Positions 35,218 to 46,935 of a DNA stretch of 64,000 nt are shown piece by piece. The stretch covers positions 132,378,018 to 132,442,017 of the forward strand of contig CM043968.1 of NCBI GenBank assembly GCA_014529385.2, given 5' to 3'. The notes below the pieces were generated by a model that did no database searches, was not told the origin of the DNA, and was given only the letters and a program-made list of their open reading frames with translations. Within the stretch, counting starts at the first letter, position 1. Every line of letters begins with the position of its first letter. Position numbers and translations under genes: made by a program. The stretch is from Adiantum capillus-veneris (Eukaryota > Streptophyta > Polypodiopsida > Polypodiales > Pteridaceae).

Positions 35218-36257
35218 ATGGTAGAAAGTTCAACTCAAGTCACACAGATTGTTGGAGAGAAGCTGACCAGAGAGAACTACAGCATATGGTCTTACAGGAT
35301 GGAGAACTTTATCATGGGCAAAGGTTTATGGGATTATACTACAGGTGAACAAGAGTGTCCCGAGGTTGGTTTGGAACCAAATAGAGAGAATGTTGAAGCA
35401 CATAAAACATGGCAAGCAGGAGTAGAAGCTTACAAGAAGTGGATCGAGAATTCAAGGAAAGTGATGCATTGGATTTCACTATGCATTAGTGACTTCTTTA
35501 TACCACAATTGAAGAAGGCTCAATCTCCAAAGGAAGCATGGGAGATACTAGCAAGAATGAATAGCTCCAATACAGAACCACGAAAAGTTCACTTGAAGCA
35601 AAGGTTACATTGTGTATGGCGAGGAAATAGATCCATATCAGATTATGTGATAGAGATAAATCAAATACAGGAAGATCTTGCGAGCATTAATGTTGAAGTT
35701 CCAGATGATGACTTAGTTTCAGTGACATTGAATGGTTTGGGACCGGAATACAAGGCATTGGATACATCTATATCTGTTCGAGGACACATGCCTGATTTTG
35801 AAGAGTTAGTAAACCTTTTTTTGAAAGAAGACGTGAAGTTAGGCAAGTCAGGTCCTTCTACATCAAATAACAATTCCAGAGATCAGGTTTTTTACTCTAG
35901 AGGTCGTGGAAACAATAGAGGTGGAAGAGGAAACTATGGTCGTGGAAACAATGTTGGAAGAGGTCAATGGCAAAACCAACAAAGTCAAAGTTACAACGAT
36001 TATAGCCAAAGAGGCGGGGGAGAGCCCGAACTCGTGGACGTGGAGGTGGACGATTTGTACATCCTCAAAGAGATGGATATTGTAACAGATATGGCATTTA
36101 TGGTCACCTTGAAAGAGAATGTTACAAAAGGCTAAATCAAAATCGTGATCGTGGTGGAAGAGGCCGAGGTTATGGCAGACATGGAGGAAACTTTGTTGGA
36201 TACAATCCTCATGATCAAAATATAAATGACAATAGGTCGAGTGGACATTTATTTCCT
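35218..36257 (+). pseudogene. gag: Copia E gag
   Basis: Start chosen at 35218 (MVESSTQVTQ) because the copia gag domain (LTRENYSIWSYRME) follows within 30 residues; the frame is open further up to 35140. A Gly/Arg/Asn-rich RGG-like stretch lies near 35890-36000. A frameshift near 36015 diverts the frame to a stop at 36135. The zinc knuckle and Arg-rich linker are in the pol frame (about 36080-36200). In that knuckle the second Cys codon is TAT (Tyr) at 36089, so it reads C-N-R-Y where C-x-x-C is expected. Confidence 0.85.
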
Positions 36258-39006
36258 ATGGAGCATGTTGTTGGAAGCATGGTGGAGCCACATCATACAG
36301 ATGATTGGTATTTAGATAGTGGTGCCACAAATCATATGACATATCATGGTGAATGGTTTGATAGAAAAGAGAAATTAGAAGAGGATGAGTTTGTCGCTAT
36401 AGGTGATGATACTATGCATCGGATTACACATGTTGGTTCAGTTCCATTGCTAGAAAAAGACGGGACATACAACACATTGGGAGATGTTCTATATGTGCCT
36501 TCAATCACAAAGAATTTCGCATCAGTTGGGCAAATGATAGATCAAGGGTTGCAAGTCCGTTTTAATCGTTATGGATGCTTCATAGAGGAGTTTCACAAAG
36601 GCAGACCAGGAAAGATATTGGCACGTGGAAGAAAGAAAGGTCGCTTGTTCTCATTGGAAGCTGGAGATCCATGTTTACACGGTGATATGTATGCAAACAA
36701 ATCAGCCACTCAAGATGATTGGGCAGAGTTATGGCATAAGAGGATTGGTCATGTCAATTTTAGAAGATTAAAGCATATGCAATCAAATCAGATTGTACGT
36801 GGATTACCAAAGTTTGGCAGATTGAATTTTGATCATGTTTGTGAAGCTTGTCAATTTGGAAATCAATCTCGTTTACCATTTCCAAAGAGGGGGAGAATTA
36901 GCCAGAGTCCTTTGGAAATTGTTCATTCAGATATTTGGGGACCTTGTGATCATGCTACGCTGAATGGTTGTCGATATTTTATCACATTTACGGATGATTA
37001 CAACAGAATGACATGGGTTTACTTTCTAAAGGCAATGTCAGAGGCATTTGAAGTATTTTTGGAGTTCAAAGTTATGGTTGAGAAAGAGAATGGTTGTCAA
37101 ATTAAATGCCTACGTACAGATGGAGGGGGAGAGTACATGTCACACAGTTTTGATGATTACTTACGTGAAAAAGGCATAAGAAGACAGATTACTTGCAGAT
37201 ACACACCACAACAAAATGGAGTTGCTGAGAGAAAGAATAGAGTCATAGCAGAGATTGCAAGAGCCATGATGAATGAGATGAATATGCCATTAACATATTG
37301 GGCTGAAGCAGTTCATACAGCAGTACACATTATGAATCGAACACCAACAACTACCATTCATGAAATTTCACCTTATGAGAGACTTTATGGGATCAAGCCA
37401 GCAGTTTCCTATATGAAAGTTTTTGGATGTGTTTGCTATGTTCATGTGCCAAATGAAGCAAGAAAGAAGATGGAGCCAAAGGCAGTGAAGTGTATATTCT
37501 TGGGCTACCCAGTTGAAAAGAAAGGTTACAAGTGCTATGATCCTACGACAAGAAAAGCTTATGTCAGTAGAGATGTCAGATTTTGTGAGCATGAACCATG
37601 GTATAAACCAAAGCCAGTGATGATAGAAGATGAGTATGAAGAGCAAGAGAATGTGCGTCATGTTGTTGATAAGCCAGGACCATCAACAAGAACTATCTCA
37701 GGACCACATATGGCAGAGGAGAGTACAGGAAGTGTCAACCCATGGAGCGGTCGTTTGCGAGATAAGAAGCAAGACGAGAAAGGCAAGAAGAAAGTGGTTG
37801 AAGAGAGTTCTGGAGATGAAAGCATCGATGAAGAGCATGGTTTACCACATTTGAGGACACCTGGCAGTAAGCATATTGAGAAATATGTACCCCCATATGC
37901 AAGAGTTGAAGAGAAGAGTGCACCACAGTTGAGAAGATCAGAGAGGGTGCGTTATCCAGTTGATAGATTGACATACAACGGTTACATGCGTACACATTAT
38001 GCATACATGGTTTCATGTGTGCAACATAAAGAGCCTACATGTTTTCAAGAGGCAATTGGAAAATCAGAATGGGAGTCAGCTATGGATGATGAGATGGATG
38101 CTCTTGTGAAGAATGACACTTGGGATTTGGTTCGCTTGCCAAGGGGAAAGAAAGAATGGGTATACAAAGTCAAGTGCAAGTCAGATGGTAGTGTGGAAAG
38201 ATACAAAGCGAGGCTTGTTGCTAAAGGTTATGCACAAACAAAAGGTCTTGATTATGATGAGACATTTAGTCCAGTTGCAAAGATGACAACAGTCAGATTG
38301 GTGATAGCAATGGCAAGTATGTTCGGTTGGAAGTTACGGCAAATGGATGTGGATAATGCATTCTTGAATGGTGCCTTGGAAGAAGAAGTTTATATGATAC
38401 AGCCAAAGGGTTATCAACATCCAGAGTTTCCATATTATGTGTGTAAGTTGAAGAAAGCATTGTATGGTTTGAAGCAAGCATCTAGAGCTTGGTGTGAAAA
38501 GATAACTAGATTCTTGAAGAAGATTGGATTTAAACAATCTACTGCTGATCACTCATTATTTTTGAAGCATGTTGATGGAGAGATCGTCGTTATTGTTATC
38601 TATGTTGATGACTTGATTCTCACTGGAAGTCATGCTGAGCAAATTTTGCATGTCAAGAAGAGTTTGTTGAGAGAGTTCAACATGAAGGACCTTGGTGAGT
38701 TGAGATATTTCTTGGGAATTGAAATTGTCAATACTTTATCAGGAATTTGGATGATACAAAGACAATACGCGTTGGATATGCTTGAGAAGTATGGAATGAC
38801 AACGTGCAAACCGGTTGATACACCTCTTGATCAAAATGTGAAGTTGCTTGATGATGGACATCACATCGAGGATGTCACTATGTATGTCAAGATGGTTGGA
38901 AGCCTTATTTACTTGACAATAACAAGGCCAGATTTGAGTTATGCAGTGGGTGTTGTGAGTCAATTCATGAAAAATCCATGTAAAAATCATCTTGATGCAG
39001 TGAGAC
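36258..39006 (+). pseudogene. pol: Copia E pol, 5' part up to C2 insertion
   Basis: Uninterrupted frame: protease LDSGATNHMT (about 36311), integrase HHCC (ELWHKRIGHV ... CEACQFG), Asp in HSDIWGP (about 36930), Asp in RTDGGGEY (about 37117), Glu in VAERKNR (about 37225), RT with YVDD at 38601-38612 and the start of RNase H. It ends at HLDAVR, where C2 LTR sequence begins; the frame reads on into the LTR to a stop at 39239, which is not part of the real protein. All catalytic residues are kept, so pol appears to have been intact when C2 inserted. The remainder is at 51298-51844. Confidence 0.95.
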
Positions 39007-39465
39007 TGGTGTGTCACTCACCTTCCTGCGTAGTTGCGAATGAAGGATTCCCGCGCCGCGAAGAAGAGGGAGACGCCGCTATGCCGCGCTCAACCGCCTC
39101 ACCGCCATCGTGCCGCCGCAACGCTCGATCACACACACACTCTCACACTCTCTCTCTCACACACGTACACACACACACACAAGGAGATGGTGAAGGAGAA
39201 GGTGGAGATGGAGCAAGAGCAGCTTCTATTGCACAATGAGAGAATGAGTAAAAATTAGGTTTAGTGGCTTTTATATGAGCTCACCCCATTCACACTTGGG
39301 CGCCCATACTTAGCCAACTAACTCCTTGAATATTCCAGTTAGAGTGCACCTATCATCGGCGATCACCCTTACCCTGTTCCTATTGGTCCGACAAGCCCGG
39401 TACCTGACTCTAAATAATACAACGTTTATAGATCATAGGGTGTCTGTGTGCCGTGAGGGTTAACA
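39007..39465 (-). repeat. 3' LTR of C2, outer 90 bp missing
   Basis: Matches 50785-51297. The first 90 bp of the LTR (50695-50784 in the other copy) and about 18 bp of copia E are missing at the junction TGAGAC|TGGTGTGTC. Microsatellites inside are shorter than in the other LTR. Confidence 0.9.
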
Positions 39466-39480
39466 TGCCCCCCTTCTTGA
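39466..39480 (-). other. Polypurine tract of C2
   Basis: Minus strand AAGAAGGGGGGCA directly before TGTTAACCC, the coding-strand start of the LTR. Confidence 0.8.
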
Positions 39481-40814
39481 TGTAGATTCCGTCCTCGGAA
39501 GCTATCCAGTTGAAGCTCGTTCGTTGAGATGGAAGAGTAGTCGACATGGATATGCGTAGCCTTCTTTAATCACTGCAAAATCAAACAACATTTCCACAGC
39601 AATTGCATTCTCATATACAATTAAAAATCATATGCAATAGACAGACAAAGTGATTGGTAACAGAATTTTAGACAATTTGTCAACAATAAACATTAAATTG
39701 CAATATAATCAAATGCATAAACAGATGTAAAGGTAAAAAATTTAACAAGTCTGGGATCGCTAATTTAACGATCAAAAGGCACTAGAGCTCGACTATTAAT
39801 ACCATGGGTAACTTCTCAATTTTTTCTGGTCAATTAAGTTTTTTAATCGCGAGAGCCAAGTATTTGATGTTCGAGGGATGACTAGAGGCTATACCTAGAA
39901 GATCTTGTAGTTAAGCTACGATAAAAGGAATTTCTCATGAAATCATCGCCTGACTGATTACCTTTTCTTTGACCCCCCAAAGTCTTTTCACATTGATTCA
40001 ATTTTGATGTGTGTGCTTATTTTGTATGCCTTGGGTTTATTGCTTTTCAAGGAAAAGCGCCCACACTGGGAACCTCTAGGGCTCTAGTACCATAGGCAAT
40101 ACATGTGAGTGAAGTACCAATTTAAGTAGGGATTTCTCTTCCAGCTTAAAATTTTACATTGTGGCACTTTGATTTTTTGTTTGTTCATTTTCAGCATTTT
40201 AATTTTGTAACTTTGGGGGGTCATATAACATTGTTACCCTCCCCAGGTTCATCACATTAGTAAACTCCCTTTATAATACTTAAGCTAAAGGTCAATAGGG
40301 TTAAGCCCACTAGAAAGCCCTAGTACATTTCACACAATGCTGCCTAAATCGGATTAAGAACCTAAGTAACCATTGCTTATTAGGAAGGCATTCCCCATGG
40401 TATTAAGAGAAGATTTCTAATACCTAGCTTGGTCAAACTAGCTTAGTCGGACTGCTTGATTTTTAAACCTAGACAAGTGATTATGACAAAACATTACATT
40501 GAATTAAATGTTTGATACTAAGCAAATGCGCTGAATATTATGCTACCAATCACAATCAAAGCAGACAAACATGGATGCAAAAAGATAAGGGCAATGCTAA
40601 TGGACATAAAACACTTGTTTGTGTTGATGGTCGCGCTTGATTTGAAGTGTGAACGAGAGAAAGGTTCCATGAAGGTCCAAATCCTATCAATAGAAACACG
40701 CTCCTGTACACACTAGGAAACAAAAGGAATACCTCCAGAAGGCACATTAGTGGGGAAAGGTACCAACACTTATTGAACACAACAAAAAACATAAGGAACC
40801 CTCCCCCTAAAGAG
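39481..40814 (-). other. C2 3' non-coding region
   Basis: About 1.3 kb with no convincing ORF. A 78-codon open stretch at 40556-40792 is hydrophobic but has no recognised domain. Confidence 0.6.
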
Positions 40815-41273
40815 TCAAGGGAATAGGATATTGTAGAGGTTGGGGGGAAACCCTAAAGCTAAACCCCTATCCTCGTCGTCGAGATAAACAAAGTCATCAT
40901 CCATGAGACCATATGTGCCATCCGTGTAGTCATGTAAATTTTCTTCTTCATCATAGGTGCCCATGTTTACTAAAAAGGTCACTAGACGCCTATAGTCATC
41001 TTGGTCAAAAGGGTAGGCTTGTGCAATGGGAGAAACGCTCTCTACTAAGTATGGATCAGACGTGGTCAAGAGACGTATCAGCCATTCTAACTCTTCAAAA
41101 TTCCTCTCACATGCTAGCGTACCTATCAAATCCCATTCACATGCAAGCACTGGAAAGACCATATGAAATATTTGTGAAAAGTAACGAGGGTACCTCTCAC
41201 TCAAGGCAGGAGTGGATGAATCTAGCATACTAGCCATATCTGTACATGCAAATAGATGATGGTTAGAGTGCAA
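40815..41273 (-). CDS. C2 3' ORF, acidic, unknown function
   Basis: 152 codons on the element sense strand between the pol extension and the polypurine tract, in the same reading frame as the C-terminal extension (41529-42554). A second Met at residue 13 (MASMLDSS) is a plausible start. The N-terminal half is mixed (RYPRYFSQIFHMVFPV, WDLIGTL); the C-terminal half is rich in Asp/Glu/Tyr. I see no clear membrane segment or signal peptide, so an env-like role is not supported. I recognise no family. Confidence 0.45.
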   Translation of the reverse strand: MHSNHHLFACTDMASMLDSSTPALSERYPRYFSQIFHMVFPVLACEWDLIGTLACERNFEELEWLIRLLTTSDPYLVESVSPIAQAYPFDQDDYRRLVTFLVNMGTYDEEENLHDYTDGTYGLMDDDFVYLDDEDRGLALGFPPNLYNILFP

Positions 41274-41528
41274 ATATTACAAGGGTCGTGTTTTTGTGCA
41301 TAATTTGTTTTTATGATTTGTGTGATGGCTCTTGCTCTTTTACTTTTTTATCTTGTTTTTGTGAGTATAAGGCTTTATATATACATTCCCTAAGATCGGA
41401 GATTAAGAGGTCAGGGAGAAAGGTTGAGAGGGAAGCAAGTGAATGATGGATGTCCACAAACACTCCCCCCTTCCTTGGGTAGATCATACCATTTGAAATG
41501 AGCTTGTCACCCTTTGAAACCAATTGTT

Positions 41529-42554
41529 CTAATTGGTAATAGGTGAGGATTTTTTCAAGTAGTTTTCTATTACCCTAGGTGCCTCGTGAAGTTGCAAGGG
41601 TGGTAAGGTACTCTCCCAGGATCGAACTTGAAGTGGTTTATCAGGTGATTCTTGAACACTGGGAGGTGTGGATTCTTTTGTAGCTTCATTGAGGTCCATT
41701 ACTATAGATGGAGGCTGTGTAGAAGCTTTTACCTCTATGGATGTATTACATGAGGAGCTAGAAGCTTCATGGAACTCCCCCCTTCCTGAGCTAGGTGGAA
41801 TAAATTGGGTTTGCCTTGGAGCCCAAACTAGCTCTGGACTAGGTGTGTAGCATTCTATGATCTTTCCCTTCCGACGGTCTGCCATTGGCTTTAGCGTTAC
41901 ACTGTTTGACTCATATGGGTTTGTTGTCGATAGGGAAGGACACATTTTACGTTTAGGTACCCAAATTTGCTCATTTCCATCATAGTATCCTTGGGCTTTT
42001 AATAGTCGTTTAGGAATCCAGTGCCACGTTTTCTTACATTTCTTGGAGCAAGTGGGACGTTTCTTACGAGGCATTCGTTTTTTAGCATCAGCCATGGTTA
42101 CTAAAGAAGCTTTAGGGACCCACTTGTGTGCTTTCTTTGTTATATTAGGATGGTTCTTGTGTGTCTCAAGCTTTCTTTCAACTACATCAGTTGAAGATCT
42201 AGAGAGTTGGGCTATGGGGACGTATGGTTCAACCTCCTGGACATGCAATGTCTTGGGTTTTATTTCCTTAGGCAATATCTCAGGGACTATGGCTTGAGTG
42301 GTAGGGATAAGATTTGGTTTTTGCGTTGTGACACCCCCAGTCCCCCAATCAATAGTGCATTTGGTGGCTATCATCCACGTGCGTCCTAGGTTTATATTAC
42401 CCTCCATAGTTCCAGTAGGCATGACCAAAAAGTCTTGAGCTACAATTCCATTGTCATAGCTGACAGAAGTGTGCCAGATTCTAAAAACCGTAGTTTTTTT
42501 CTTGTTGACACCCTTGACTTGGATAATACTCTCAGATAGAGGTGGCTTCCCTAA
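41529..42554 (-). pseudogene. C2 pol C-terminal extension with W-x-P-K repeats
   Basis: Continues the integrase frame after the TAG at 42555-42557. It begins with the second half of a retropepsin-like domain (VMPTGTMEG, then NLGRTWM in the place of the usual LGRPWM; about 42374-42420). A basic region follows with KWVPK, WHWIPK, IWVPK and VWAPR spaced through about 110 residues, then a Ser/Pro/Glu-rich tail ending at 41529. The W-x-P-K repeats are basic and could bind nucleic acid, but that is inference. No known family recognised for the tail. Confidence 0.6.
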
Positions 42555-44534
42555 CTAACACCACACCCCATAGGATAGCAAATTATATTTAGCACCCGTG
42601 TCCAATAAGGCGTTATATAGAACTTTTTCATAGGCACTATTTAACTCAATAGGGTATCGTAGAGGTGTGTCAGAGTCCAACCAATCCTCTTCGATTTCCA
42701 CGTGGAATGCATTTGTGACTCCAAGGTTAGCCTCTCGTTTTTTTCTTATACGTTGTTGTCGCTCCTTAGCCTCAGCTTGAGCTTGTACCTTGTTTAACTC
42801 AGTTTGTGCTTTGGCAGCCTTCTTTTGATGAATGGCCCGTAGTTCTTCTTGGCTTAAAGGATCATAATATCTTTTGAATTTACTCCCATTGAGGAATCCA
42901 ATGGTTTCAACTCCATCAAGAGTTTCCACACGAAGGGTACCTTGTGGGGTAAGTTCACATACTCTATATGGTCCTTTACCAGCATATTTCAACTTTTTCT
43001 TCTCTTTACGTACTCCATACATAAGGACTTTATCACCAACTTTGATGTCCTTGTCCTTCACATGGCGATCAAACCACTTCTTTCTCCTATCCTTTTCCAC
43101 AAGAGCATTTTGCACAGCCAATTGTCTCTCTTCATCTAGTTTTTCTAAGATATACAAGCGTTCGGTTAAGGGGTTACCATTCCATCCTTCTTGCGAAGCT
43201 ACCCTAAGACTAGGAATGACAAACTCCCAAGGCATAACCGCTTCTTGGCCGTATACCATTTTGAATGGCGTACAATTAATAGCCACTTTATAAGCAGTAC
43301 GATAAGCCGATAGAGCAGATGTCAACTTCAAATCCCAATCAGTGCGATGAGCTTCTACCGTCTTGGTTAAAATAGAGATTAGAGTCTTGTTGGTGCTCTC
43401 AGCTTGTCCATTAGCTTGCTGGTAATAAGGTGTAGACTTATGGTGGGATATCATAAAGGTCGTGGTAAGCTCTCTTATTACCTCATTTATAAAATGGGTA
43501 CCATTATCACTAACAATTTCAAAAGGGCAACCAAATCTTGTGATAATGTTCTCAAAAAGAAACTTAGCTGTTGTCCTCGCGTCAGCTTTTTGTGAAGCCT
43601 TAGCTTCAGTCCACTTTGTTACATAGTCCGTAGCAACTAGAATATATCGAGATTGAGTGTTGCGAGCTGCGGGACTAATTGGACCTACAAAGTCTAAGCC
43701 CCATTTTTCAAATGGTTGGGTTACTTTAATAGGATGTAAGGGCATTCTGTCTTTGCGCTGTGTGGTCTTGTAACGTTGGCACTCATCACACCCTTTTGTA
43801 AAAAGTGATGCATCCTTAAATAAAGTTGGCCACCAATAGCCTGATTGCAGCACCTTTCTAGTAGTCTGGTCTCCTGAAAAATGTCCTCCTGCTATGCCCA
43901 TATGTGCTTCTTGCAAGATATACAAATATTCATCCTCGCGGGCACAACGCCTAAGAATATCGTCCTTGCCTAGTCTATGCAGAGTTCCGGCAATCAAACA
44001 ATAGGGTTCACATTCTTTTACTAGCCTTCGAGCGATATCCTTACGAAGTTCCTTGGGTGGAAAACCATTAACTAAAAAGTTAACAATGTTCTCACTCCAT
44101 TCAGGCATAGTCTCAATTATGAATAGGGAAGTATCGGGTAATTCATCATCAACTCCTGTAGGGGCTTCACCATTGGGTATGCGAGACAAATGATCAGCCA
44201 TGACGTGCCTTTTAGCGGGTCTCATTACAATCGTGAAATCAAACTCCAGAAGAATTAAAAACCATCGTGTGATTCTTCCTGTGAAGCATGGCTTGTTTAC
44301 CAGATACAGCAACGCTTGATGATCCACATAAAATACAAACTTGTTTGCCAGAAGGTAGTAGCGAAATTTCTTTACTGCATAAACCATTGCTAAACCTTCT
44401 CGCTCTGTAGTGGTGTAGTTCCTTTCAGCATCGTTTAATTGACGGCTTGCAAAGCTAATGGGATAGTCCAATTTATGTTCTCCTGGTTGAGTGAGAACAC
44501 ACCCAATAGCAAAGTTTGATGCATCAATATGCAC
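42555..44534 (-). pseudogene. C2 RNase H, integrase and start of second protease-like domain
   Basis: RNase H first (HIDASNFAIG, ISFASRQLN, YVDHQALLYLV). Integrase: HHCC (GGHFSGDQ ... CDECQRYK), Asp in WGLDFVGP, Asp in VSDNGTHF and Glu in NGQAESTN, all present. After the C-terminal domain (KFKRYYDPLSQEEL) comes a Lys/Glu/Gln-rich segment of about 45 residues, probably a coiled coil (about 42740-42860). Then a retropepsin-like loop ALLDTGAKYNLLS with Asp codon 42600-42602. A TAG at 42555-42557 splits that domain. Its reading frame is otherwise open into 41529. Confidence 0.8.
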
Positions 44535-45736
44535 ATGGAAATGACATCCCAGTTAGGTGTCCTTAAAATCGGAGCACTTGCTAGTGTTTTCTTCAATTGT
44601 TCATAGGCTTGGTCACACTCTTCAGTCCATTTAAATTCAATGAGAAGCTTGGACAAAGGACGTGCTATCTCAGCGAAAAATAAAATAAACCGTCGATAAT
44701 AACCCACGTGTCCCATGAACCTTTGAACTCCCTTGTAATTGGTTGGTGGTGGTAACTCTAGAATCACTTTAATTTTGCTCTCATCGGTTGAGATACCATT
44801 CTTAGATACTATATGCCCTAAAATAACTCCATGCTTGACCCAAAATTGGCATTTGAACGGGTTCAATGAGATACGATATAACCTACACTTTTCAAACACC
44901 TTCCGCAAACATGATAGATGTTCTTTCCAAGAAGAGTAAACACAAAGGTCGTCTAAGAAAGCTTCACAAAACTCTCTCAAATATTCTTTAAAAGCAGTGT
45001 TTATTAATCATTGGAATGTAGCAGGGGCATTTGTTAAGCCAAAATCCATCACACGAAATGCAAACACGCCAAATTCTGTGATGAAGGCAGTTTTAGCTTG
45101 GTCCACTAGCGCTATCGTGATTTGGTTGTAGCCTGAGTACCCATATAGAAAGCTATAAGCTTCCTTGCTTGCAACTCTTTCGAGTACATGTTCGGAATAT
45201 GGTAGGGGGTAATGGTCTCTTCTAGTAGCTGCATTAACTTTTTTGAGGTCCACGCACACCCTGAGTTTCCCATTCTTTTTTGGCCCGGTAACTATTGGAG
45301 ACACCCATTCAGAGTGTTCAATAGGATATATGAACCCACATTTGATAAGATTTTCTAGTTCTTCTTGAATGATCCTTGCGTACTTAGGATTCATCGGGTA
45401 GGGTCTTTGTTGTACGGGCTTCGCAGTGCTAATCATAGGGATTGTATGTTGGACCACAGAAGGTGGAACACCTTTCATATCATGGTATGTCCAAGCAAAT
45501 ATGTCCTTGAATTCCTTGAGAAGCTCTTTGAGGACCGCCTCTTCAACTTCTGTGAGGTCTTGGGCAATAAAAACAGGTTTTGATTCTTCACCGGGGTCGG
45601 CTAATTCTATTTCTTTAACACTAGGTTGGTAACCTAACAGGACATAAAAGTTTCCTTTCAGGGTTTTGAAAAAAACCTCCAAAACCATAGTAGATCCACT
45701 CATTTTGTAAAATCCTTTCATGAGGTTATAGTTCAA
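44435..45736 (-). pseudogene. pol: C2 reverse transcriptase
   Basis: The frame from 45736 covers RT fingers and palm (CGFIYPIEHSEWVSPIV, LRVCVDLKKVN, TNAPATFQ) and stops at 45008. The same frame reopens from 44980 with the catalytic FLDD (about 44950) and the connection motif (GHVGYYRRFI). A one-base shift near 44545 leads to the RNase H frame. The first 35 codons or so (before about 45630) look non-homologous and may derive from the rearrangement that removed the protease. Sequence style is of the plant Athila/Tat side of Ty3/gypsy. Confidence 0.8.
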
Positions 45737-46935
45737 GGCCTACTACACATGGGAAAAATAAGAAACTTGTAAAATTTCTCATCTTTTGGTCACACCAAGC
45801 CTCCAAAGTTGATGGACCAGTGCATTTTCATCAAATTAGTCATTTCTTACGTTTTGTTGCATAAAAATAAGATTAGGGATTTTTGTAGGACTTTAGATAA
45901 ATTCCCTAGTTAACTTCAATGGGTTGGTGATCAGAACATATGATTGCTTCTCACTCACTATTTTTTGTTTTGCCAAAATAAATAGGTACAAAAAAGTTGA
46001 ATTTTTACCATTCTACAAACCTATCATCAAAGTTTCTATAGCCACGCTCAATATAAATAATATATGCATGTTTTCTTAGTTCCCTATTGTCCTTTATGGT
46101 CATAAGGATACATGGAGCATGTCAAAAGAATAATACATCTCTGACCAAGGGGAATCTTGGGGACAAAGATGAAGTGCTAAATACAGCAAACATGAAAAAA
46201 CTGGGTTCAACATCATGAGTTGTAGAATCCCATAGAAACTATTCAATATCTAGCCAAATTTGATCCTTATGACTAGATATGGTCACTACCTACAAAATGC
46301 ATGTAGTTGTCACAAGAAACTAACAATATTGAAAAAGCTATACTTGATATACTAGAATGTTTCGTTTTCTTCTATAATTGAAAAAATCAACCATCGTTGT
46401 GTACTATGCAAAATAGGGTATTAGGTGCCCCAAAACTCAAGGAATATTAGCTTTATGTTACAATATGCGACATAGAAAATAAAAAATGCATTTGGATATC
46501 ATGAAATCCACCAAAAAAATCATAGAAGAGCTAAAATTGGCTAAAGAACAGAATTTGACAATTTCTGTAATTTGGTCATAACTTACAACTTTAATATTTA
46601 TTTCTCCCTAGAAGCATCAAGACATGTTGAGGACTACTAAAGATAGTTCTCTAGCATTATAGACTTCACAAAAATGAATTCTAGAGTGGTATAGTTGCAA
46701 AAAGTAGAAAAAAGCCAAAAATAGGGCCCGTTTTTTCACAGAGTTTAGGTTGTGAAATGTTGTGCAAGGGCAAGGTTAAAGATGGAATTGATATTCCAAA
46801 AAAATGTCGAGTTTTTTTCAGCTCACAAGACAACTTTCTAGATAGATAGTAGCTCAAAATCCATTTTGAAACTCTTGACATAATTCAAGGAAAATGGTCA
46901 CTTAACAGGACATAAAAGTGTCCCCGAACATAAAA
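45653..46935 (-). other. Non-coding block replacing the C2 protease region
   Basis: About 1.26 kb without ORFs, where C1 has the rest of gag and the protease (12668-14350). The block is flanked by AACAGGACATAAAAGT at about 45637-45652 and 46908-46923, which suggests a copy-choice junction. Confidence 0.65.

Noticed and set aside
39007-39239. C-terminal end of the 993-codon plus-strand frame in copia E
   Set aside because: The last 77 codons are read through C2 LTR sequence; not a real protein end or fusion gene.
40815-41273. Envelope-like gene in C2
   Set aside because: No signal peptide, membrane span or glycosylation-rich ectodomain visible; kept only as an unknown ORF.
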